DNA of 64,000 bases from Dasyornis broadbenti (taxonomy: Eukaryota > Chordata > Aves > Passeriformes > Dasyornithidae): NCBI GenBank assembly GCA_013397935.1, contig VZRN01004661.1:305291-369290 (forward strand). The letters are read 5' to 3'. The notes under the pieces are model-generated. The model had not been told where the DNA came from. It made no database searches and saw only the letters and a list, made by a program, of their open reading frames with translations. A program made the position numbers and the translations under genes. Below are positions 37,480 to 49,860 of this stretch, in pieces (position 1 is the first letter of the stretch; each line of letters begins with the position of its first letter).

Positions 37480-38120
37480 CAATCATTTACTCAGACGGAT
37501 GGGTTGCACATAAGTAATGAGCTGCTAGCACCCCAGCATGTTAGACAATATGCTGACAATGTCATAACATTATTTCATCTCTCTCAAAAGATAAGACCCA
37601 GCCTGTTCCAACCTGCTCAGGTCATTATCTTGTTACCACAAGATGCCCTGTCACTAACCAGTTTAGAGTATGTAAAGCTATAATTTGCAATAAAATGAAT
37701 TATGTATTGTTTACAGTTTACCATTAAATTACAATGAACAAAAAAGTATCTAGGATGCCTCTTTCTAAGTCTTCCAGATGAGTTTAAACGTACACAGAAA
37801 CAAATGTCTTGATATAAGAGCATTAGAAGTAGGCTGGAGCTTGGTTGGCTAATTTTCACACTAACTTACTTAAAAGCCAGAAAGAAAACAGTGAAGATCT
37901 TTATACGGGCCATCAAAAAGCCTGACTGCAAGTGTTTCCAATTTGCTTTAGTAATTAAATCGAAAGGAGTTTAAGGGTTTTTCACCCAGGTCATTTACTA
38001 CTTTGGAATTTTACTGCTTGCTTTGCAAAGAAAACAAACTGGAATGAGTCACTGGTGAGTATAAAGAGTGGATGAACACTGCTAAACAAAGCAAACAGTA
38101 AGCTCAAGTGGATAGAGAAA
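37480..38120. promoter_or_regulatory. Candidate conserved non-coding element
   Basis: Unique AT-rich sequence with AAGTAATGAGC, GCAATAAAATGAATTATG (37688-37705), CATTAAATTAC and TAGTAATTAAATCG (37951-37964) words, and a TGAGTCA AP-1-type word at 38045-38051. No repeats, no recognisable frame. Confidence 0.27.
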
Positions 38121-39779
38121 ACACAAGTCAGAATTCTAAATATGGATCTGAGAATAGTGTAAAAGGATTAGACGTCTTTGTCACATGAAGAGCAAACCCA
38201 CATGCCAGCATGCCTTTCCAGTGCAAGCAGCCACTGATCAAAGTAACATCTACCAGTTTGTAAATATGCTAATCTTCATGTTTACACAAAAGTGTCAGCA
38301 CTTGCTTTACATCACAAAGAGCCTCATACAGTTGAAGATTAATTACTTCCAACACTGAGATAGTGTGTAAATACTGGTTTCACCAGAACCCTACCTTTTG
38401 CTGTATTTGCACAGCTCAGCAGAGGTGTATGTTGCTAAGACAGATAATTCAGGGACACTTACAAAGTGTTAAATACCTCCACATAGATAGACTTTTGACA
38501 GGTATTTTGGTGATTATGTGGAGTCAGGATTAGGCAGGTTTAGGCTTCATGTTGCAAGTACTGGATCAAAAATATTTTTGCCTTTTTATATGAATTTTAG
38601 CTCTGAATAGCACAATCTACCCTAAACCTGATTTGTGCCTTCAGCTTTTAAACTTATATGTGATTACAGAACTTTTAAAAATAATTTTTCCACTCTCTGG
38701 CTTAATATCACTTTCCTTCTTTATAGTGGCTCAGAGCCACCTCACAGTCCACTGGGCTCTTGGCAGCATCCACGTCTGCTTTCTGAATGCTCTGGTGTAA
38801 GTCTTGTTTAGAGAAGGATACAAGCGGTGATAAGGACACACAAAACCATCATTTTTTTAACAGCGAATTTCAGAAATTTTCAGCTCTGGTATAAAACATG
38901 GAAAATAATTACAATGTGCGCTGAGAATGAGAGATCAGTACCTACTGCTGCATTGTTGCAACAAGGAATGACAATAAGGAGATGAAACCAAGGCAAGACT
39001 GGATTCCCAAGGTTGAGGTGCTTAAGTTATGGCTTGCAATATCTCTTTAAAAGATGTTTTGCATTTTTCATTTTCATACTATCTACTCTCTACAAAAAAA
39101 AACATGGTGGCAATTCTAATAGTTAAGGGCCATGAACAATAATTTTAAAAAGGAAACACTTTAAAGTGGGATTTCTCTACACCTCTCCCTTGCTGTTGGT
39201 GCTCAGCACAATTGCCACAAGAACATCACTACTTGCCAACAAATATTATCACATTTGTTTCCTATTCTAAACTAAGAAAAAAAAAACAGTGAGATGTTGG
39301 CAAATGCTAGCATTACAAGATTGCCAGAGCAAACAGGAGTGAATAGTTGAGGATAATCAGGAGATTTAAAGAAAAGAGAATCAAATGCAATGTTTAGAAA
39401 GTGAGAAAGAAATGGCTTTCATGTGAAACACCAAACCCAGTGGAAACACTTCCATATTAAACACTCAAAGATGCATTTCACAGGAGTACTTGCTGCCCAA
39501 GCCAGCCAGTCTTGCATTTCCCTCTTCACTGTGCATGCGACAAGGTGACGATGGCACCAGGAAATGCTCTCAAGGCACAGGGGCTGATGGCGGCCAAGCA
39601 AGATTGATGAGGTGACACACAGGCTGCTCTGTCCCCAGCCCCTGTCCCCAGGAAGGCAGCAGGGAGCCTGCAGCCACCCCTCCCTGGGCAGAGCAGGGGC
39701 AGCAACAGCTGCAGGCAGAGCTGCACCAGCTTGGGCACACAGCAGCAGCAACGTGCGCAGCAGAGACTGAGGCTGCCGT
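38121..39779. other. Unassigned non-coding DNA
   Basis: Very few open frames until a GC-richer patch at 39500-39780, where three overlapping minus frames (110, 76 and 70 codons, Ala/Cys/Leu-rich) are composition-driven. No mobile element is recognised. Confidence 0.6.
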
Positions 39780-40260
39780 GGTTAAATCAACATGCTCCAT
39801 CTCACGTTTGCATAGGGCAACACAACCATCAGATTAATTACTAATTACAGTGGATTGCTCCTAAGTAGGTTCACAGCAATAATAGTAATAAAAAGACTGA
39901 AAGAAGCATTATTAGCATAGTTAATTATATGACCATTGGCGAGATTATTGATGGAGATACAAAATGCTGTTGAACAAGAAAGATATGTTTGACATTGCTT
40001 AAGAGAAGCTTCACTATTGCTTCATATCTTTTTGGATTTTTCTAATCATCTCATCTGTGTTCCAAAAGTGCAAAAAAACAGTAATTATCTCTGTTTGATC
40101 TTTGACTAACAATTATTTATGAATCTTATGGAAAAATAGTGTTTCTAAAATGTAAGTAAACCCAGTAATCTTTATCAGTATAAAATCTTCAGCCACACTG
40201 GACTGGGTTATGGGAATCTGTCTTGTGATGAAAGCAGACAATAGTAATTTATTGGTTTAG
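39780..40260. promoter_or_regulatory. Candidate conserved non-coding element
   Basis: Abrupt change from GC-rich to complex AT-rich sequence. ATTA-type words are very dense at 39832-39930 (TTAATTACTAATTAC, AATAATAGTAATAA, GCATTATTAGCATAGTTAATTA), followed by less repetitive unique sequence. No open frame of 60 codons lies between 39801 and 40260. It resembles a homeodomain-responsive enhancer; conservation is untested. Confidence 0.33.
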
Positions 40261-41229
40261 TCATAATCCTTTCAGTAGTCCGGACTGCTGTTGCAAATTT
40301 GTTAAAAATCTGCTACCATTCACTGAGCAATAGTACAACACCTGAAGCAATAACATGGGTGGGGAATGTAAAGGAGTACTCAGATATTCATGTGTGGCAT
40401 GAGTTAGACAAGGCCACGGGAAAAGAGCTGAGAAAGAACAATGTTGCACAAACCAGAGAGCGATTCCTGTTCTCCCACAGCACATATGCAATTTAATCTC
40501 CAAATGGAGACCAGTTTAACTTTTCAAATGCTTCAAGAGTACAAAAAAGAATTATTCACTCAGCAGTTATTTTTCAATCCTTTACAGAGTGGCCAAGTGC
40601 TCCCATGAAGGACCTACTGCAAGGAGACACCACCTGCGTAAAACCACACTCTCATGTGAAAAGTATTTACATTAGTACACACTATTTTCCCTTTAATTTT
40701 TCTTTATTTGGCGCACTTGGCAATACATGGCTCGCAGCTCAGTCAGCCAGTTGCCCCAGTGTTTAACATGGCAACTCCAAGAATAAATATTAATATTTTT
40801 AATCATCTAGCTTGGCAAAGGAACTGAGGAGCAGCTGCTGTATGTACGACTGCCTTCAATTCATATCCTGAAATAGGCTGGACTTGACTGCCCGCCTTTA
40901 AAAATATCCTAGAAGGCAGACCTCTGTTGGAGTCTAACTTTGGTGGCAGGTACAATTGCAGGCTCCCATTGAGAGGAAGACAGAGTTGAGACCAAGTGAT
41001 ACAGATCTGTTTTCAGAGCAACACTCAGCAAACAAACAATCCCCCCAAGCACTTCAAGGGAGCACAGGACAGCATAAATGGTTGTGTTAGCACGTTTGTC
41101 TCAACATGACTTTTTGGTTATGTTCTGATCACTTACTGCTAGTCATCGTATTTTATGAACCTCACCCATGAACACTAACATGCAAACTGAAATTTAGGAC
41201 TCCTGACCTTTAACACAAAATGGCCATAG
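40261..41229. other. Unassigned non-coding DNA
   Basis: Two antiparallel frames at 40261-40503 are unrecognised. Ordinary sequence otherwise. Confidence 0.6.
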
Positions 41230-41640
41230 GTGTTCCCACAGCTGTTAAATAAACCTATGTTTATGGAGCCATAAATGTAGTGCAGGTGAAGTTTCCAATG
41301 ATGTAATAACAACTTCCATCGCTGTGCAGTTTGTCATTTATACAGCAGTGTACCATCACCGGTGAATATTGTTTTACAATAACAGCACAGGTTCCTTCGA
41401 TTAAATCACTCTTTCTTCATTTATGAGTCATTCGACCTTTAACCTCTCAGAGGAAGATCAAACCACTTCTTAAGGCCCCACTCTTTTAACCGAGGAGCAC
41501 AACAGTTGGTTAGATAACTAAGGAGGTTGGTATGTGCCCCCAGGGTTTCACAAACAACTGCCCTAGATCTTTTATAAGATAATCTTAACATAATCATGTA
41601 GCCACAAATTGTCGTGTAAATTCCCAATTAAAAACACCAA
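41230..41640. promoter_or_regulatory. Candidate conserved non-coding element
   Basis: Unique sequence with retained CpGs, a CACCGGTG palindrome near 41357-41364, GATGTAATAAC, TTTACAATAAC and CGATTAAATCAC words, and a TGAGTCATTC word near 41425. No repeats. Confidence 0.25.
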
Positions 41641-44609
41641 ATAGGAGCTGTAAATCATGATACAACTGCCACCTTTTCAAGACTGAAATACAGTTTGAAA
41701 AGCAGCAGAGAAGCTCTTCTTTGTGCTTGTTCTAGTACTCAGCACACCAACAGCAAACAGTCCATATGATTTACAAGAGAGTGACAAAGTGACAGGACAA
41801 CTAAAACTGCTCAAAATTTAACCTAAGCAGCAACAGAGAACACAACTTACAAAACTGCTCCATCCCCCATTCAGGATTAGGCTTGTAAAAATGAGCATTT
41901 GTGTTGGCATGGCTCCACACCCACTCCTTGTCCCAATCTACATTAAACTGCAGCATGCTCCTGTTGGAAGGATTGATGGCAACTTGGGGGATGGGAGGAG
42001 TTTTTGTTTTTAAGAAATGGCAGCTTAATTACAATATAAATGTTAGGAAAATAAATAGTCATTAAAGCCCTTTATCCATGGCTGATTGGCTTCATTCCAC
42101 AAACTTTAGCAAAGTTTGAGTCAGACCCAAACTGAAGACACCGCATCTGCCACAGCGCTTTGACCTTTGCCAGGGATCCAGCTGAGCACGAGCACCCGCT
42201 CATGGTGGGTGACACATGTCCATCAGGACACAGATCTCTAGCCTAGCTCATGGTACCACAGGTCCTCCTTCCAAGACATCTGCTTTTCTGCTGCCACCAT
42301 CAAATGCCAACCTCTGTTTCCTTTGTGCAGATCATTCTGTAGCTTAAATTATTCCAGAACAAGGCTTCAGTGCTAAGCATCTGGGCTCCTTCTCCTTCAC
42401 ATGTCCACTCACTTGAAGATGCACATCCCTTCTCTGCAACCTCCTTCCCCATTCTGGCAGCCAGAAGCATGATTAGAATGGGTTTTATAGGTGGCGCATA
42501 AACAATCCCAACAATTACAAAATTTTTAAAGCGTTCATCAAATGTCTCAGTTGCTGTCAACAAGCAGTCAACAGACACAGATCGCGTTTTTCTCCTCCTA
42601 CTTCACACTTTCCATGTTTCCCAACACTTGCCAGAATGTTGTGGTGGTAGATGCAGACAATAGATGCTTTACTAAACATGTCCTTGATATCTGCATAATC
42701 TCCTTTAATATATATCATTAACTTGGGCCAGTCCCATGTTATTGCTTCCTCAACACTGCTAGCACATCATGATCTGGAAGGAGCTCTTTATTGCTCCAAG
42801 AATGTGACTGTCTCGCCCAACCAGTCAGACCTCAAAATTTTACTTACTTGTCCATTTCAGCTTCTGTCCCCTCTGTACTTAATGCAGAAAAGACAAAAAT
42901 GAGACACTGCAGCCACCAATTTGCAATATAACATTCCTGCCAAACACTTTTCCACACTGCTAAAGTCTGAGCTTTTGCAAATCCAAAGTTATGGAAATGT
43001 CTTGTGATCACTAATAAAATCCCTCCTAAACAAATTTTTCAGGTGTAAAATACAGGCAGAGAGATAATAATTTTTTTCAAGTGCAAAACTCATGCTTGTG
43101 AGGTGCAGAGGATCTGAATCCTCTGAGGGGAATATCTCAGGACAGAAGCGTTCCAGAACTGCAGAGGGGACACCTTCCTCTGTGTTATCTGGTAAAAATT
43201 TGCACTTGAGTCACACGATAGAAACAAATTGTCTTGGCAGGAATGTGGAGAAAACAATAGTAAGGGGCACATTCTGAAGTAACAGGATATTAAAGTGATG
43301 GGCAAAGCCAGATTCTCAGCCTGACTAAACTGCACTAAAGCAGAGTTCAGGAGCCAGAGCTCTTTTTCTTACCTCAGATTTACTGAATGAGCCCCGGGAC
43401 CACAGTCCCCAAACAAAGAGCCTCGGATGGAAATGCTCAGATTGGAAATGGCTGCAAAGAGCCTGCAGAGAGGAAATGCTTGGATGTCTATCTAGGGCCC
43501 ACATCTCACAAAGGGAAAACAAACCTGGCTGAAGGCTCCCTTGCTGTGATGCAGCAAGAATTTGTGGTCCCTCAAAGCCAGCTGGAATAGTCGGGCTCCC
43601 AGTGGCAAAGCTGCCCTGACAGCCTCCTGCTGTGCAGAGCTCACCAGGACAGCCCCACGCCAGCCACCACAGCACTCCTGAGCCCCAGCTCCTCAGGAAT
43701 GCTGTTCCATGTGGCACAGCCCCATGAACTGCTCCGAGCCATCCTCCTCCCACATATCATTGTGCGCCAAGAGCCCCTTCTTCCCCCTCCCAGGCACAGA
43801 GCTCACTTCATGTTAGCAAAATAGCCTTTTCTCTCAATACTCCTATGTTTCTTCCTTCACCTTTAATTTTTTAAAAATTAATTTTGTCTTTATGAAGACA
43901 CCTATCAACTTATCAGAAGACAATACTACCAGCCTCTTTCTTCTCTGTCTTCTTACCATGGCCAGCAAAGGAGATCCTATGAGAACAATTGTAACATCCC
44001 ACCCCACCTAGCAATTTTGCCCAGCATAATACCATGGCCAAATGTTCAGAAGTTCCCATTGTTATAATTGCATAAATAGCTCCTTGCCATCCTTCCTCTT
44101 GGATAAATGCACTCAGATGTGGGCATTTTCTATATACTTCTCATGAGTGGCTGTTACAAATCCATACTTTGTGCTCCTTAGCAGTACGCTACACAGGGTA
44201 TTGCTTCATTTGTAAGGCACTTTTCAGATCCTGAAGATTCAATGCCCACACCACGCCAACAGACTGTTCTGCTTTAGGCCACAGGGATCATTCAGAACCA
44301 TGCCAATGAAAGTTGATGGGAGATGCCTAAAATATGAGCACTGTTGATCTGAATTACATAGATATTTGTACAGGCTCTGCAAGCCTCTCCCAAAATGCAC
44401 AGAGTTCAGTCTGATGCAACCCGTGAAAACTGCGCTGGGACCAATTTAATTTTCGATTGTTCTTAAGCCCTGACTAGGAGCCTGGAAGTTTTGCTCCTAG
44501 GACCTTAATTTTGGTACAGACTGTATTCATGTTTGTTCTATAGGTACAGAAGCCAGGACACACAGTCTGTGTCCTCCCAGAGGGAGGCAAACAGATACAG
44601 ACCCTTCCC
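41641..44609. other. Unassigned non-coding DNA
   Basis: AT-rich unique sequence at 42000-42130. GC-richer at 43370-43800, where the 142-codon minus frame (43753 down to 43325, Gly/Trp/Ser-rich) lies; it is unrecognised and likely chance. No mobile element is seen. Confidence 0.55.
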
Positions 44610-44625
44610 TTTTTTTTTTTTTTTT
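44610..44625. repeat. T16 homopolymer
   Basis: Sixteen thymines. Minus frames crossing it show Lys runs and are not genes. Confidence 0.9.
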
Positions 44626-46849
44626 GCAAATGCCACAACAGCTCCACTGCTCCCCAGACAGTCCTGAGTGAAGGCAATTCATCTTGCAAGGAAAGGCCAG
44701 CAGGTTCACTGACCTAACTAATAGGCATGATACAGGAACCCTAGAATGCATTAGACAACAGCCATTTCTATTTTGGGTAAATGCTCGTGCCTCTTATTGG
44801 CATTTCCTACCCATTGTACTCTCCTGATAAATTCAATGCATTACCCTTTGCACCCTTGTTGGGCTTTAAGTCCATATATCCTGTATCATTGTAGCAGTCC
44901 ACTGAAAATCTGATTTTTTTCCTTGGCAATTTCTGCTAAAATCATGACAGAACTTACACAAATATAAAATGGAGTCACCCAGGAGCAATTTTCTCCTTTG
45001 CTTTGAACAAAGCTACCAGCAGCTGTGATAGAAACAAAACAATCAGGTTCAGTGGCCAACCAAAATAGGTCAGGAAGGAGATCAAATGTTACCCCCATTG
45101 AGTTCCACTGGTATCTCCATTTTTTTTGAATCTTCAGCTGTTATTAATATTTCAATACTAGACTGGCAATATTCAGTACCTGATGGAGACGAACATGACT
45201 GAAAACAAGAACAGCAGGAGCACATCGCTCTTTAGCTTTTGGATTTTTGATAAGCCATTGCCATCGTGAAATCTGTCCAACTGCTCAGGAAAATCTGGCA
45301 AAATGAAACGAGATCCTTTTGCCCCAGCCCCGTAACACAGAACCTTGCGCCAGATGACTGTATTTCTTGCATGTGTAAAATTTGCTTCAGTCGGTTGACA
45401 GAAGGTTTGGGGTTTTCCAAATGTTGTGAACCTGGTTGAGATTATTGAAATCCTCAGCTCTAGGAGTGTTGGGTTACTGTTCTTTTAAAGCATGCTTCCT
45501 CTGACAACAAAATGTAATTAAGAAGGCCATCGCTGTCATGTTATGGTCTCTTTTTAGAAGGCCTGGAAGAATGTAAAAAGGGCATAGCAAAAGATGCTTA
45601 ACCTCCTTAGAAATAAATGTCCCTAACATTTTTACATCTTCTCTTTGGTCCCTTATTGGTCACAATGATGAAACAATTTAAAGGAGAAAAGGTCACGGCA
45701 AAGCAGTGAACTTTATACGCTCTTCAGTGCAATAAAAGTTACTTAACGTATTAGCATGGGAAAGGCATGCCTGGCAATATGAGGGAAGAGGATGGATTTC
45801 AGATTCTCAGTAGGCTGTTCAGTGAAAAAAGTCTTTGGGTATTCGTATGAATCAAACACCAAAAAAAAATTAAACACTTGCAAATTTTCCATCTTATCTA
45901 ATTTCACTAAAAGGAAGAAAAACAAGGTCCAAACCTTCCATCCAATATTCCACATGCATGAAGTATCATGGAAAACCAGCCACCTCACTTCTAGCACATG
46001 GGCTGTACTGAGGGAGGCTCAAAAATGCATGGGTGAAATTGTCTCTAGTTTATGCCAGCACCTACAGGGGAAAAAAAAAAAAGATAAATTTGAGTCATGA
46101 ACATTATTTTAGGCTCTATATTGAAAATTAAAATCATACCTAATTTTTTATCATATGTATTTTCTGCTTTGATTGTGTGCAGCTAGGGTAAAAAGAAAAA
46201 TTCTTAAATGATCTCTGAGTTGTTCAAAAACCAGCACTTTCCAGAAAAGTCACTTTTTTGCCCTTGCTCTCATGCTGCCCATACAAACACAACCCCTTCT
46301 AATAATGCAAATGTCAAACCTTGCAAAAATGTTTTTCTATTAAAGCCAAAGATTCTGCAGAAACAAATAGGAACTAAAATCCACACATTTCTTGGGGTTT
46401 GGGTTTTTTGTTCTTTTTTGTTTCTTCTTTTTCTTACATTAAATTTCTTTTAAAAGAAAGAGTTAATTATCTTCCTAAGGCAATCATTTTTCTCCCTAAT
46501 TTTAAAAACTGCACTGGGAGTGAGAGTGAATTTATTTTTATATATTATTTCCCAGAGTATGTTTTCCTTCAAATCTCAACATAAATCCTTGTTAAAGTTT
46601 ACTCAGGTTTTCAGCATTCTGGAGGTTCACATTTTTATGTATTGCTGACCAGTGTCAAAAGAAATTTTTTTTTCCCAGTACCCTATTTTACAAAAAATTT
46701 TGATGTTTATTTGCATTGTCTCCCAAGTCTTCACAACTTCAACTGATTCCAAACATTGTACTGATTCAGTCAAAAAAGAAATATATTGTACTGTGTGACC
46801 AAATGAAATCACCCCAGTCTTCAAGTCCTTAATATTCAAAACCTCTACA
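44626..46849. other. Unassigned non-coding DNA
   Basis: Includes an A12 run (46071-46082) and T-rich parts near 46400-46450. Frames of up to 102 codons are unrecognised. No mobile element is seen. Confidence 0.6.
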
Positions 46850-47480
46850 AGTGAACTGTAACCAAGAAGAATCCATTATAATAATTTGAAAAATGAAAAC
46901 TTGAAAAAGTTGTATCTGTTTGTGAACAATTCATGAGCACAGAATGAGGCACAATTCATGGAATGAATTATTCTTTGTGAATTATTGGCCCACTATTATC
47001 CTCATAACCAATGAGACACATGATTTACATTTCTTTTACAGGCGATAGTAGCTAATTGATGTCCTGGTGTGATATGGAATGAAGCACAGTCATATAAATA
47101 AATTGTTTCCTAAATTCTTCACAAAAACACATTAATATCTTTGACACCATGCAATTGTATGCGGTGAACACTGCTAAGACAGTAATCGTGTCATCAAGAG
47201 TTAATTTATTCTCAGCAAGTCCATGTAATGCAGATATTAATCTCCCGGAGCACACACTGTTGTTCAGGGTTAAAACATTCACCGTTTCTGAAACATAAAC
47301 AAGTCTCACACTCACAGCTGTTCTCCAAGAGCCAAACAGAGCTGCTGCTCGGCAAGGATTTGTCACTGAGCTGCCTTTTTTGAAGAACAAGTAAAGAAAT
47401 CCAGAGCACAAAGGGAGGGTGAAATTGTTCGTATTTCCAGAGACTTTTCTGATGCTTTTGGGTTACAGCTATCAAGTTAT
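46850..47480. promoter_or_regulatory. Candidate conserved non-coding element
   Basis: Complex AT-rich unique sequence. ACAATTCATG recurs with slight change (about 46926 and 46950). GGAATGAATTATTC, GTAGCTAATTGATG (47048-47061) and AGATATTAATCTCCCGG (47231-47247, containing the palindrome AGATATTAATCT) follow. CpGs are kept at 47160-47285. The overlapping 119- and 87-codon minus frames are unrecognised. Confidence 0.3.
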
Positions 47481-47984
47481 GGATGCATATGAATTCTTAT
47501 AAAGTGAGAAATGCAGCTCTTGGCGAGGGGCATGGCTCCATGTAAGAATTAGAACAAACACCCTTTTGAGAGGCCAGTCTTAACACAAACAGGGCTTTAA
47601 AAACTCCTAAATCCATCTTATTGTGAACCTTACAATTCAAAATGGACAGAACACACCCCCAGAGCAAAGCTGACACTTCAGCAGAGCTTTGCCTTGCTTT
47701 TCCAGCAGCCAGGACACATACAGGGCCACCACTCCAGTAACACCAAGGGACCCTTGCCACATCCAGCACCCAAGAACAGAAGAGGCCTTGGAGCAGGTGG
47801 CCACCACAAACCCAACGTGCCTTTAAGTCTTCAGAATAAGAGCAAGGTACCCCCTGACCCCTGGCCCAGGCAGCTGTGTTCAGAGCAGGAGGAGCCTGGG
47901 TCCAGCCCGTCATCCTCCATGCTGCTGCCTCCAGGGAAAGCTGTGAATGAGAAGATTTGATACACTTCCCTGAGGTGTGATTTT
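47481..47984. other. Unassigned GC-richer patch
   Basis: Carries a 138-codon minus frame (47913 down to 47497) and an 88-codon plus frame overlapping it; neither is recognisable. Confidence 0.55.
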
Positions 47985-48120
47985 TCTAATATTTTATCTA
48001 TCTTTCTCTCTTTTTCTCCAGTTGGCTGCCCTGACTATGAGCTCAGCACAACTGCTGTATGATATCTTTATCAACCATTTGAAAGCTCTGGGTCAGAAGC
48101 TCTGAGATTTGAAGGTAGAG
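47985..48120 (+). other. Exon-like segment with strong 3' splice signal (unproven)
   Basis: A branch-like TTCTAAT word (A about 47989) lies 32 bases before the CAG at 48019-48021, joined by a long pyrimidine tract (48000-48018): the best acceptor I noticed in the window. A possible 93-nt exon (48022-48114) is followed by GAAG/GTAGAG, a fair donor. All three frames carry a stop inside it, so it cannot be an ordinary internal coding exon. It could be a non-coding RNA or untranslated exon, or a terminal exon ending in the stop near 48102. Pseudo-exons of this quality do occur by chance. Confidence 0.2.
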
Positions 48121-48560
48121 ACATGCTAATTTGCTGAATGGCCCTTTTGACCATAGTCAATTTCTACTAATTAGAAAAAAGAAATAATTAGCTAATGTTG
48201 GTGAAGAGCTTTGAAGACGAATAAGCTGTGGGGAAAGCATGAGGCATATTAGTGGGAAACAAGTTTGATCCTATTTTAAATTTGTATTTAAGTAGCTCAA
48301 AGTGATTATAAATGGACCAAGTGTAATAGCTAACCACTGTAAGATTAATACAATGTCTTTTGGGAAATTACAGTTTATATTATATAATTAAGTATTATAT
48401 AATCACTTTATTTTAAGGACTCCTCCTTGGAATTTTCAATTTAGTTCCGGTCAGTATGCTTTTTATATGTCATTTAATCCTTCCTCTAATTTGTACAAGT
48501 AAATTATAATTACTATATAATAATAATAATAATAATGGCAATGGTTAGACAAGTAAATGC
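48121..48560. promoter_or_regulatory. AT-rich candidate regulatory element
   Basis: Contains CTACTAATTAG (48167-48177), AAATAATTAGCTAATG (48182-48197) and long unique AT-rich sequence with almost no open frames, ending in the (TAA)n repeat at 48518-48536. The paired TAATTA words are typical homeodomain sites. Conservation is untested. Confidence 0.25.
48518..48536. repeat. (TAA)6 microsatellite
   Basis: Six perfect TAA units plus one base. Confidence 0.9.
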
Positions 48561-49804
48561 GAGTCTGCACCTGAGAAATATCGTATTATAAAACAGCCAA
48601 GTAGAAATTACTCAAGCAGGTTGTTTTCCATTCACCGGATGCTTTCTCTGCTTGTTACTCTTTTCAGAACAGCCCTGCAACACCTTCACAGGGTGCTTAC
48701 AATGAGCCACATCCTGAACTGCTTATATCAGCACAGCCCCATTCCTTATCACAATCTAAAGCAAAAGTTACTCCACTTTGAAGCCAGATGAAAATGGCAA
48801 AGCAGAAGATGAAACTCCCCTTTCTTCTTGCTGAATTCTGGGGATATTTGATATGAAAACTTACATTTCCAGAAATTTCGTTACTTTGCAAAAAGAGCAT
48901 GGTGAATGCTGTCCAGGACTGAAACATTGTTGGGGCTCCAAGTGAGAGCACTCTGTTTGGACAAAAATATTCTCTTCATTTCTAACTCGTATAAAAAAGA
49001 CCCATCTTTTGGATTGCCACAAGACCAGAGCCTGTTCCCATCTGGGTTTGTGTCCAGGTCCTTTGGCTCCAACAGCCTGACCAGAATTCCTGCATGAGTA
49101 ACAGACTGTGCTCCTCCTGCAGGAAGGACTATACTTTAGCTTACCAAACCAGCCACTCCTCAGAGACACCTCTGCAGCACATATTAGTGTGTGCTTCTCT
49201 TCTCCCCTCCCTTTTCCAAGTGCCACTCAGAAATAATTTACTCCCTGTTAGCTGGGATGATAAATGGAAGATATATTTGGCAACCTTCATACCTGGTTTC
49301 CTTCTTGGCACCTCCTATTGCTTGTAAAACTCAAGATGAAATTACCATCCTACTGTCATTATTATTCCATTGCCACAAACCATCTGGACATTTTATATAT
49401 GGTGTAGAGAAAAGAGAGGAGTAAAATAAGCTTTGGATTTATGTGTTGATTCCTACCCTGCTTTGCGGACACATGATGCAAAGCCCTTGGGTCCGATAAC
49501 ATATCATTTTGTGTAGGAGTAAACTAAATGAGGTGTCATGACATGAAAACCCAAGGCTTTAGCATCTTTTAGTACCTCAAGTTCAAATAAAAGTAATAGG
49601 AATGTAGCTCCTTCCTGCAATGCATCTGCTGGATTGACCTAATGCACTGTATGGGCTTCAGAAACAAAAACCCAGCCTCCCTAATTATATTTTGGGTAAG
49701 AAAAAGGAATTATCCAGTGCACTTGGATGCTATAGGACCCACTGACAATTGGACTATTGAACTGGTGTTTAAGATACCTTATTGAAGTGGGGCAAAAAGA
49801 ACAT
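48561..49804. other. Unassigned non-coding DNA
   Basis: Frames on both strands between 48697 and 49424 (longest 121 codons, minus) are unrecognised. No mobile element is seen. Confidence 0.6.
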
Positions 49805-49860
49805 GAATATATATGTGTATGAATGTATATGTGTATGAATGTATGTGTGAATATATATAA
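49805..49860. repeat. 16-bp minisatellite, about 3 copies
   Basis: The unit GAATATATATGTGTAT (49805-49820) is followed by a copy with one change (49821-49836) and a third, shortened copy that dissolves into TATATA. The 60-codon minus frame over it is an artefact. Confidence 0.85.

Noticed and set aside
39419..39800. Ala/Cys/Leu-rich minus frames as a secreted peptide gene
   Set aside because: Three different frames overlap in one GC-rich patch, showing composition and not selection on a protein.
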